Origin: Punctularia strigosozonata HHB-11173 SS5
Lineage: Eukaryota > Basidiomycota > Agaricomycetes > Corticiales > Punctulariaceae
Direction: 5' to 3'
DNA: 50,803 nt
Assembly: GCF_000264995.1 (NCBI RefSeq)
Contig: NW_006767437.1
Span: 888,138-938,940 of the forward strand
Positions 11,091 through 20,771 of this stretch are shown piece after piece (position 1 is the first letter of the stretch; the number at the start of each line of letters is the position of its first letter). The position numbers and the translations under genes are program-made. The notes below the pieces were generated by a model. It was not told the DNA's origin and did no database searches. It saw only the letters and a list, made by a program, of their open reading frames with translations.

Positions 11091-14000
11091 CTACAGATGC
11101 TGCTGTGTGAGCGCGAGAGCCGCAATGTGAAGTGACTGCGCCTCTTCAAGGCTGGAGTCTTGGCCAAGGAGGTTGTAGTGTGCTATGAGTGCTGATTCTA
11201 GTTTACAGAAGGCAGCGCTTAGATCGCAGATTGAGATTTTATCGGAGCGGATGGATAGGATGGAGCGCCGAAGTGAGATCTCTTCTGCGAAAATCAACTC
11301 GTCGCCAGACTGATTGTAGAGCAGATGCAGGCAATCGGCGAGCTGCACGAGGCAACGCGCACGGTCATGAGGATTGCTATCTAAAGTCATCGCGAGGGTT
11401 TGCCGTTGGAGTGATATTGCTTCCTCTAAAGCACCTGACAGCGGTTCATTCGTGTGGTGCAATCGCAGGCAATCAGCAAGCTCGACAAGGGAGGCGCCGC
11501 GGGAAGGGTGCCCTTCCGGACGATGCGACAAAGCCTCGCGATGAAACATGATAGCCTCTTCAAGGACACTGACCTGACGCGACTGCCGATAGTGCAGTTG
11601 GAGACATTTTCCCAACATAAACACGGACAAGTCGCGATGGCTGTATTGCTGAGGATGTAGCGCGAGCGCCTCGCGATGGAATGAGATGGCTTCCTCGAGG
11701 GAGGTTGTGTGGCGGAAGCGTTTGAAGTGCAGTCGCCAGCACTCTCCCAGCTCATGAAGTGAGTAGCGGCGTTCGGAGTGACCCTCTGGGCGGAGGGCTA
11801 GTGCCTCTGACTGAAGTGAGATTGCTTCTTGCAGGGATGCTTCTCGACCTGAACACTCGTAATCCATCCGAAGACATGTAGCGAGCTCCGCAAGGGAGTA
11901 GCCACGGTTAGGATGTCCTTTTCCACGTATTTGAAGGGCCGCTCGTTGAAGAGATATTGCCTCCTCTAGAGCAAATTTGTCTCCGGAGTGCTTGTAACGC
12001 CATCGAAGACATTCCCCAAGTTCAGAGAGGGATAGACCACGATTCGCATTTCCCTCCGGATAGTGGGTGAGTGCCTCGCGTTGACGCGAAATTGCATCCT
12101 TAAGCGCGGCTTTGTCGCCGGTGTGGCCGTGATACCACCGAAGGCAAATACCAAGCTCGGAAAGAGCGTGTCCGCGCCGAGCCTGCCCTGTACTCCTTTC
12201 TGGAAGAAGGTGAAATACTTGACGTTTGAGCCGGATTGCCTCCTGTAAGTCTGACATCTCGCCAGAGCGTCTATAACGCATCATGAGGCAATCACTAAGC
12301 GCTGACACCGAAAAATCGAGATCTGGATGGCCTTGCGGTCGCAGAGCTACGGCTTCGCGCTGCAATGAAATGGCGTCTTCGAGAGATGATTTGTCACAGG
12401 ACTGCCTGGAATGCAGCCACAAGCACTCGGTGAGTTCGGACAAGGGGAAGGCGCGATCGGGATGTTCTACCAGGCAGAGCGCAAGGGCCTCGCGTTGGAG
12501 AATTATGGCTTCCTCGAGGGCAGCATCATCGCTCCACTGAACGTGATAAAACCGCAGGCATTCACCGAGTTCGGAAAGCAAGTATCCACGGCAAGGATGC
12601 CCTTCTGGACGAAACGGCATCAGCTCGCGCTTCAATGAAATCGCGTCTTTGAGAGCACGCTTGTTAAACGTCTGCTTGTATTGCAGACAGAGGCACTCGC
12701 TCAGCTCGTGGAGGGAGTAGCGACGGTCAGGGTGGAATTCTGGACGGAGCACGAGTGCTTGGCGTTGAAGTGAAATCGCTTCCATGAGAGTTGTTTCGTT
12801 CCCTGACTGTTGATAATGCAACCGAAGACATTTTCCGAGGTGGTAAAGGGCGTAAGCATGACCAGGTTGATCTCTCGAACGGAGTGCCAGTCCTTCCCGC
12901 TGAAGAGATATAGCCTCCCCCAATTCTCCTTGAGTCGGTGAATGTCCGTGATATAGACGCAAAGACACGCTGAGCTCAGAAAGAGTGTCTCCTCGGCGAG
13001 GATGCCCAATTGGACGAAGAGCTAAAGCCTGGCGTTGGTAAACAATGGCCTCTGTGAGAATGGCTTGATCACCGTATTTCTGGTATTGAATCCGGTACAG
13101 TTTGCCGAGCAGGGAAAGGGAATGACCACGGATAGGATGCCCATGTGGCACGAGCGCAAGTTTATCCAGCTGCAGGGCTATAGCATCTTTGAGGATGGCA
13201 CGGCCTCGAGAATTTCCATTGTTGCCATGCCTCAAGATCACTCGGAGCTCCGAAAGGGAGTAAGGGCGAACTCTTCGCCCTGAGGTCATGGCACAAAGTG
13301 TCAGTGGCATATATTCGTGTAAGTCATTCCGTGAACTGCTCACGAGGCTGTCCAGGACCGAAGGCCACTTTGGTGTGCGAAGCGATTTGGCCTTGTGCTT
13401 CGGATGAGGGTGTGCACACATTGAGATGGGTAAGGATATTTGATAGTCCTTTCACAAGCATGGTCGATGTTGGTCGCTCGATGGGATCCTTCCAGCATTC
13501 TTCCACAAGCTTCCACGAACCGGAGAAAACACCGCTCCCCTTCGCGGAAATGACGGGCCGTTCACCTTTCAACAAACGTGCTATCACGATATGGCGGGCA
13601 AGGCCTGGGAATGGTGGTTGGCCAGTGTGCGCCTGAACTTCCCGTTACTACCCATTCTATGAGTATGCAGCAAGTTTATTCACCTCCAAAATTGTGCAAC
13701 CGAACGCGTACACATCTGTTGAGTATGTGCGGCAGCCGTTCAACTCAAATGTTTCAGGTGCGCTCCAGTTGGGGGAGCCATCAGTGGTTGTTGCTGTTCT
13801 GGGGTCATTGGTGAAGATATTCGACAGGCCAAAATCCGCGAGCTTGGGGATCCTGTCCTGGCTGACAAGAATGTTTGACTTGAATGCAGTGGAGGTCATA
13901 ATTTTTCAGACATCAGGATTCACATAGGCTTAATTCACTCACACAGCGAACGTCTCCGTGTATTGTCAGCTGTGAGTGGAGGTATGCGAGCCCCTGTGCA

Positions 14001-14543
14001 GCCTCATACAGCTACAAATAAATGAGTAAGGAATATGGTTTGTGTGTATCCATTTACGTACCAACCGGGTGATTTCTACTTGTGATGCACGCTCCTTATT
14101 GATATATGCAAGCAAAGTTCCGTGCTCCATCCAAGGTGAGACCATACAAACACAAGGGCAAAAGCTCGTCGAATCGATACCATATAATGGCAGTACGTTC
14201 GGATGATCCAGTGATCCCCACACAACGACTTCACGATAGAATCTCTGTGAATATAAATTATCCACTGACGGATATTTACTATAGAACAGGTACAAACCTG
14301 ACTCATCAACAGCGGCCCACTTTCTGGTTTGTAGACACGTAACTTCTTCAAAGCAACCACTTGGCTTTGGTAAACACCTTTGAATATGTCGCCATATCCT
14401 CCGGATGCAACCGAATCTCGTAGGATTAGCTTAACACCGGAGATGTAACACAAAGAAGGTAGGCAATGAAATGCAGTGAGCACTCCCACGAGAAGTTTGC
14501 TTATAGCCTTGCTTGACGGGGATCTTTTCATTCTTGCGTCCAC
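11091..14543 (-). CDS. Protein kinase with C-terminal 16-unit TPR array, copy 1
   Basis: The N-terminal half is a kinase domain spread over small exons. It shows the glycine loop GGYGDIFKG and VALKKL (about 14370), hinge region MVSPWMEHGTLL (about 14130), catalytic loop HGDVRC joined to SNILV (about 13940-13870), LADFGLS and APE (about 13850-13780), and EECWKDPIERPT (about 13500). The invariant Lys, catalytic-loop Asp and DFG are present, so activity is plausible. HGD replaces HRD, as in many fungal tyrosine-kinase-like proteins. A phase-correct intron 13348-13417 joins the kinase to a 13347-11091 exon of about 16 tetratricopeptide-like units, each with a core such as SLSELGECLRL...LEEAISLQREAL. 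These resemble kinesin-light-chain-type TPRs and probably bind partners. Further exons lie upstream (to about 14900) and encode an extra N-terminal segment with ALCIFPSDLGKLVECLQ. The start codon is not settled. Confidence 0.8.
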
Positions 14544-14910
14544 GAATGCCTGCTGTCATGAGCGATCCCAGTTAATCCGGAGCTGATAACCAAGACCTAC
14601 ATTTTGTAGACATTCTACCAGCTTTCCAAGATCAGAAGGAAATATACAAAGTGCACCAGGTCGTGCGTTTGCGAGGTCATGGTCGAACGGCAAAGATATG
14701 CTTGCGAGTACGCGTATTCCTTCCTCGTCCACAGCTGTGCAGAACGAGGAGTCAGTATAGCTCGCTACGCAAGCAATGGCGTATCCTGACTAAACTCCAT
14801 CATCGATGATGCAGGTATATTCCCACGAGATATCCAGTCTGTCTGGACGCGGTATCAGTCGTCTCTCATCTGCATAGCTCACAAAAGAATTGTATTCATC
14901 CCATTTCATG
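14544..14910 (-). CDS. N-terminal exons of kinase-TPR copy 1 (tentative)
   Basis: Two coding-like stretches precede the kinase domain. About 14900-14785 reads from an ATG (MKWDEYNSF...), and about 14735-14560 contains VDEEGIRVLASISLPF and then ALCIFPSDLGKLVECLQ. The second matches, position for position in spacing, the segment upstream of the kinase in copy 2 (ILWIEASDVGSFVDILQ) and in the decayed copy (ALWIKVSDIGTFVDFLH). Exact splice junctions did not resolve in phase, so this is reported as supporting evidence for a longer N-terminus rather than as a finished model. Confidence 0.45.
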
Positions 14911-15520
14911 GATATGCAATCCTATGCAATGTGACCTGTTACTCACCCCTTGACGTGACATTGGACCTTTGTGTCCCATGGAAGCTACTCCGAGTCTTTT
15001 TGGTCCTCCGATCATGGTCTATGAAGCAAGCGACGAGCGACGAAAACCGTAGGAGTCATCCAGTCGAGGGTCGTCAACGCCGTGCGGAAGGCAGTTCGCA
15101 AGTCATAAACGAGCGAGAGCTCAAGAGCGGTGCGTGGGTGACACACAACTAATGGCGGCTGGGGCTCAGGCTGAATACTTGCTTAGCCTAATCTGGAACC
15201 CTGAGAGCCGGACTCGTGTTTCTCATGTAGGACGGCTCAGGGACTACATCATGATTGGCTGGCCGGATACATGGAAGCCATGCATTCCATCAGTATGGGC
15301 ACATCGAATGAGAAGGCGGGGCAATGGTATTGGTAACCGTCAAAGCTGTTCAAGCCATCCTACCACAGCTGTCTCGTTCGCGGGACCTCCGGCAACAACG
15401 CAGCACCATCAGTATGGTACACAGGCATATTTCGCACTGATTCCGCCGACAACTGATGCTTACCTTGAGGTCCCGGCGGCAAACTATGTACATAGAAGGT
15501 CACCGGCGGCAAAAAGGTGA
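14911..15520. other. Spacer between kinase copy 1 and decayed copy
   Basis: No recognisable coding sequence. The open frames at 14931-15152, 15134-15520 and 15456-15674 on the plus strand have no known domain, and they lie where a TPR exon of the decayed kinase copy would be expected on the minus strand. No TPR-like pattern is visible there, so the decayed copy appears to have lost its C-terminal half. Confidence 0.4.
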
Positions 15521-16500
15521 CTACCGGTATAGAACTCCATCACGAAGACTCCGAAATTCGCGAGCTTCACAATCCGCCCGGATCGACGTGGACATTGGAC
15601 TGTATGGATCGTCAGCACATCGGATAGAGATGATAGAACACGCAGCGACCGTCACCAAGTACGATAGATCGTGAATGGAGGGATTACATACCTTGTGCAG
15701 TTCGGTAAGGCTGGAACGGCGTGAGGAAAGGTATTGAACGTTATGAAAGAGGCTGCCATTGGGCATCCAGGGTGCTACCATGAGTGGCCTGAAGTTGACG
15801 GAGCCGAGGCGTAAAACGGTCGGACGTGGGGATGTTCCAGAGATAGCCAAACCACAAGATCATGATAGATTCGCTGCGGATATCGGTAGAGGCTCAACGA
15901 ATGGTTCAAACCGGAAGGGTGAGACCACGCACATGATTGACGTGAAGACGACCAACCATGCACACTCTGGTCGAAGCGGTGTTGGCTCATACTATAGAGC
16001 GGACGTGTCCCGCACTAGTGCGAGGCCCTGGGGTCCTCTGGAGTCCGGCTGTTCCGGTATTGGGACCGCGCCGGTTAATACCTACCTGTCTGACGAACGC
16101 GCATCACTTCCAACGTGACTTCCTTGCCCAGACAGCTACAGTTGAATATGTTGCCGAATCCAACGGACACAACGGCGTCTCGAGAACTGGAAGTGGAGGT
16201 GGACGCCACGGAGGAAGAAGTTGGACGGGGGGCGATGTGATTGGACAAGGGCGCGCACAAGGATTCGCGAAAGGCTCTTGCGGAGGACCCTCTCCTATCC
16301 CGTCGATTCGACTCGAGTCAGCGTCTGTTGATGACGATAATGAGCCGGGCAATGCTAGCAGAAGATGCTCTACCTACGCTGTGCAGAAAGTCCACGAATG
16401 TTCCAATGTCAGACACCTTGATCCACAGCGCAGTGTTTGATTGACGGTTGAAGCCTCGCTAGGTGACGCCTGTTCCCGGGGTGGTCTGTCCGTTCACGAA
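15521..16500 (-). pseudogene. Decayed kinase copy of the same family
   Basis: Read on the minus strand it follows copies 1 and 2 segment by segment but in shifting frames with stops. The N-terminal motif is ALWIKVSDIGTFVDFLH (about 16400). The glycine loop is degraded, with VGFGNIFNCSCLGKEVTLEV where copy 2 has GGFGDIFKGTYLGKEVALKR, so the lysine of VALK is lost. VVWLSLEHPHVRPFY and MVAPWMPNGSLF (about 15880-15760) match the hinge region of copy 2. The activation-loop region near 15550 contains stops in place of the DFG segment. No TPR array follows. It is best read as a dead tandem duplicate rather than a gene. Confidence 0.75.
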
Positions 16501-17015
16501 GATATCCGAGGAGGAGAGACGCCAGGCGCTGCTGGCCGGCGTCGCGAGTGGGGCGAAGGTGAGCGAGCTGGTAAACTTGGTATCATCGATGCTGGCAAAC
16601 GGAATCGAACAATGCTGGCTCGATGGCAATTAGACGCATCAATCGATCACTTATCCTGTCGCTCTGCACATACAAACGTATACAATACCTGGATTGACAG
16701 TACACGCGCACAAACGCTCGTCCTTAACAATGACCGTCTAATGATCATAGAGAGCAACGCAATTCGACATGCTGCGCACCGTCCAATCGTGGATGCATCG
16801 TATGGTGACGTAGCTAGGTCCGTATCAGAGAGCGGTGAGTCCATAATTTTCCCTGGGATGACTTCGCGCGACGATTGCCCACGGCACCGCTCAGAAGGCA
16901 AGGGAGGATATGTCGTCGTGCATCATGCTCATTGATTTCAACTTGAAGCCTGGACGCGCGAAGGAGAGGCAGTGCGATACACAGGCGCCACGCCATCCAC
17001 GTCCGACGGAACACT
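16501..17015. other. Spacer, no gene seen
   Basis: Lies between the decayed kinase copy and the 3' end of kinase-TPR copy 2. Open frames on both strands (for example 16441-16935 plus) show no domain, signal peptide or repeat pattern. Confidence 0.4.
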
Positions 17016-19440
17016 CTAAGGGGCCGTGCCGACTTCGTGGTGGTGGTGGTGTGGTATGTGTCCCGGCTGTCCTGAAGACAGTCTCGAGCGTTCTTCCAAC
17101 GCGATGGCCAAATGCTTCAGACAGCGAGCTCGATAAGGGTCTTCATCAGGGAAGAGTGCAACGGCTGCGCGGTACTGTGTGATGGCCTCGTCCAAGGCGG
17201 ATTGGTCGCGCGTCCGCACGTAATGGTCATATAATGCAAGGCCGAGGTTGTTCAATGCGGAGTGGCGTTCAGGGTGCCCCTCAGGCCTCAGTGCTAGTAC
17301 CGCGCGATCGAGCGCGATTACTTCCTCAAAGGCGGTCCGGTCTCTGGAGCGGCGTCCTCTGAGTAAGAGCACACGGGAGAGACTAGCGAGTGCCGTTTCG
17401 CGGGCGGAATCTCCCTCCGAACGCAGGAGGAGTGCCGCACGGTACAACACCACTGTCTCGTCGAGCACCCCCACGTCGCCGAACTCGCCATAGTGCGCCT
17501 CCAAGGTGAACGCAAGCATTTCCAGCGTCCAAAGATGGTGTGAATGTCCTTCCGGCCGAAGGATGAGTGCCTTCCGAAGGAGGACAGAAGCCTGCTGGAG
17601 GGCGTCCTTGTCGCCCGCGCGCTTATAGCGCTCCTGCATGACAACACCCAGATTGGATATCGTCCAGTGCCGCTCGGGATGTCCTTCCTGTCGTAGTTCC
17701 ATTGCAACGTGATAAGCAGACACGCATTCCCGGAACGAGTCCTCGTCACCGGTATGCTTATAATGAGCTTCGAGCACAATACCGAGGATGTGAAACGCGC
17801 GATGGCGCTGGGGATGCTCCTCGGAACATTGGTCACAAACCTCGCGGCACAAAGCAATGGCCTCGTCAAGACAGTCGATATTGCGTGTTTGCTCGTACTG
17901 ATCGTAGAGGGCCTTGGATAGGCTGACGAGGGCACCGTTGCGCTCCTCTTCACCTTTCTTGTGAAGTTGAAGCGCCTCCCGGTAAAGCGCGATTACCTCC
18001 GGCTCTGGAGGTCGTCCGTACGATGGGTTGAGCCCTGAAGGTGTGTGATTATCGCTCGTCATCGGAGCAGTATCTGATACAGAAGCAATGGGGTAGGGAG
18101 AAGGTGCGACAACGTTGTGCATCTTGTTAAGCAGCCTGGCCCCGGATGGTCGCAGGCCGGCAGGGCGCCAGCACTCCTCCGCAAGTGACCGCAGGGCAGC
18201 CGAAGCTTCGCAACCCTGCGGCCATTGGGGCCTCGCCCCCGAAATGACTTTTGCAACCACGGCGAACTCCTTGAGTTCAGGCAAGGGTGGTTGTCCAGTA
18301 TGTGCCTATCTCAAGAAATGGTTAATGTTGTCCAATGCGAGGATGGTGTCAGGGTTCACCTCCAGACAGGTGCATCCAAAAGCGTATATGTCACTTTGAC
18401 GAGTCCGGTGAGCATCCGCCGACGTGAATAGTTCCGGCGCGCTCCATCTGTAGGACCCTGCACTCGTTGTAGCTGTTGTGGCCCTTTCCGCGAGTAAAAT
18501 GGAAAGCCCGAAGTCCGCGAGTTTTGCATATCCGCTCCGATCAATGAGGACGTTGGACTGTAGGGCCATCAGGCACGACGCACAGAATGACAGACAGCTC
18601 CCTGATACTCACGCAGCGAACATCTCCGTGTACGATAGACCGTGAGTGAAGATAATCTATCGCCTGAGCAGTCTCGTAGAGCTATAAATATGTTAGAATG
18701 ACAGTTCATACCTGAGAGGACTGACTGACGAGCTTATTGATGTCCCACTCCGACCTGTTACCCTGCTGAACGTATTGTAGAAGGCTCCCGTTGTGCATCC
18801 AGGGCGCAACCATGCACACAAGTGGACTGAAGTTAAACGCCTCAACACCATAGAACGGGAGAACATGAGGGTGGTCTAGGGACTGCCAGACCACAATTTC
18901 ACGATAGAGCCGCTGTGTGTTCCGATGGAGAGTCAGTGACTTATATGATCCGAGACACGTTCACGTACAGGGCTGACATGGACCAAACCATTCTCCTCTT
19001 GGCGAACGCGTATTCTCTTCAAGGCAACTTCCTTGCCGAGATAAGTGCCCTTGAAGATGTCACCAAAGCCACCAGAAGCGACGGCGTCTCGGGATTGGAG
19101 GTGAACACCGTGGATAAAAAGGTTGGACGGGAGACGGTGGAACTGTATGAGGGCCCGTACGAGAATACGAGAGAGGCTTTTGCGAAAGGTATCGTCGTGT
19201 CCTCCGAGATCCGCTTCGGTCAGTGTCTGCATTTGAACACGACGAATAAGGAGATGCGGGCTGGAGTCCAGACGACACTGCGTACCCTCTGTAGGATGTC
19301 CACGAAGCTTCCAACATCTGACGCCTCAATCCAAAGGATATTCGGTGGGTCAGATAGCCGGTGTTTGATCGGCAACTGAAGTCTTGAGAGTGTACATCCA
19401 TCATCTTCGCCCAGAGCTTGATGGACAGTACAGGTCAGCG
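17016..19440 (-). CDS. Protein kinase with C-terminal TPR array, copy 2
   Basis: Same architecture as copy 1. An N-terminal segment contains ILWIEASDVGSFVDILQ (about 19320-19270), followed after an intron by TLTEADLGG and the kinase domain: GGFGDIFKG and VALKRIR (about 19060), VVWQSLDHPHVLPFYG and MVAPWMHNGSLL (18890-18780), HGDVRC (about 18625) spliced to SNVLIDRSG, LADFGLS (about 18510), APELF, YAFGCTCLE, then AEECWRPAGLRPSG (about 18170). The TPR part is one exon from 18284 to 17016 and has about six units (for example RAGDKDALQQASVLLRKAL), far fewer than the sixteen of copy 1. The protein ends in GHIPHHHHHEVGTAP, a run of five histidines. Key catalytic residues are present. The first exon is not settled; 19440 is approximate. 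Confidence 0.8.
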
Positions 19441-19799
19441 GCGAGCTCTACATAACTGGTGATGACATACTGAACTCAACAAGATCCTCTTGTACAAACG
19501 AGACCGGTGCATCCAATGATAATCGCGCCGCGTCGGCTGGCCGCGCCCCGCGGAAAAATCCTAACAGTTTCCGTGGTTTCGACGAAGGCATGCAGCGTCA
19601 CGAAGAAACACCGCGCTGAGTGCTCTCTCGCGAGGCAAAAGACGACTAACGGTGGGTGGGCGCCAGTTCGGCGAACCGTGCATGCTGTATTGATTTGACA
19701 ATGCTGGGAGGAGACCGCTGAGTCAGAACAAGCTGCTCGCCATTAGGGTCGGTTGCGTACAAGGGGACGCATTTCCTCGAATCATCATGAAGGCGCTAT

Positions 19800-20660
19800 A
19801 CATATAGTCGTTTCCTGTCGAGCTCCTGGATGTCATCTTTGACTATGCGTGCTTGGATGCTGGTAGCACCGGCCGGACGTTATCCAGCGTCTCGTAAGGT
19901 CGTGCACGCAGCGTCGGCGGGCAACAAATATATAACGGTATCGTTCGGAAGCTCATCGCGTTCCCCGACCAGTTTCTGCCCTCCCCATTTCATCCCCCAC
20001 GCATTGCGCTCAGGAGTCACTACATCGCTATGATCCTCAGGATGAAGCCAAGCTCTGAACCAACCGCCACCAACGATATCCACATAGAACACGTTCTCAT
20101 TTCAGCAAGTGTTGGCTGTCCCGCCGGCGCCTGACTACACGTCGTTCTTGGACATGTCGCGTTCACGCTGTTTGGCCGATATGCAGGGAATCGAGCGTGC
20201 TTGCCTACCGATGAAAGAATTTGGAGGTGGCGCATTAGATTCGGGGGTCTTACTTGGAGTAGATCATTCTTCGTCGGCTGCATTCCTAATTCGTTCATCA
20301 TAGTATTTGTGGTATGGACCATGTATTATGTTGAAGTGCGTTTGAGACGAAGCTCGTGATGATCAGCCAATAAGTACGCTGTTCAATTCTGTGGACGTTG
20401 TCGTCGACGGCTCGATCTAACCGGGCCGGGACCACCCACGGCAGTGCCCGTAGGTACCCGTGTGCACTCTTCCAGTAATTCCCGATATTTTTGTTCGACT
20501 GTGTACCCGCTGAAACACCTGGATCGTTCCAGAGCACCCGCTATGCGCTGCACCAAGCTCCGTGTAGACCGCCTCGTCCGTCCACCACTCCGTGCTTATG
20601 GGCCGCAGTCGCCATGGCCTTTCGGCCGCACGCACGTGGGGGGATGCGGACCATCCCGCG
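19800..20660 (+). pseudogene. F-box-like protein remnant
   Basis: At about 19810-19893 the plus strand reads PVELLDVIFDYACLDAG then RTLSSVS, the pattern of the N-terminal F-box-like motif common in Agaricomycete proteins (LPVELLxxIF...). The frame hits a TAA directly after, then stays open in the same phase (KLIAFPDQFLPSPF, NDIHIEHVLISAS) until a TGA near 20133. Beyond that only short frames remain. The stop could mark a GTAAGG splice donor, but the following frames do not restore a convincing protein. A decayed copy is the best reading; a real gene with unusual introns is possible. Confidence 0.5.
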
Positions 20661-20680
20661 ATGGCATTTGAGCTTTATAT

Positions 20681-20690
20681 CGCCGCCCGC
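20681..20690 (+). promoter_or_regulatory. TATA-like element upstream of phosphofructokinase
   Basis: The sequence CTTTATATC lies about 85-90 bp before the phosphofructokinase start codon, a usual distance for a TATA element with a short leader in fungi. This is positional inference only. Confidence 0.35.
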
Positions 20691-20771
20691 ACCTCGCTTG
20701 ATCTCCAGCATATCTGTATACTAGACACGTAACAATTCCTTCTCGATCTCCAAGATATCGGGCTCGGCGCT

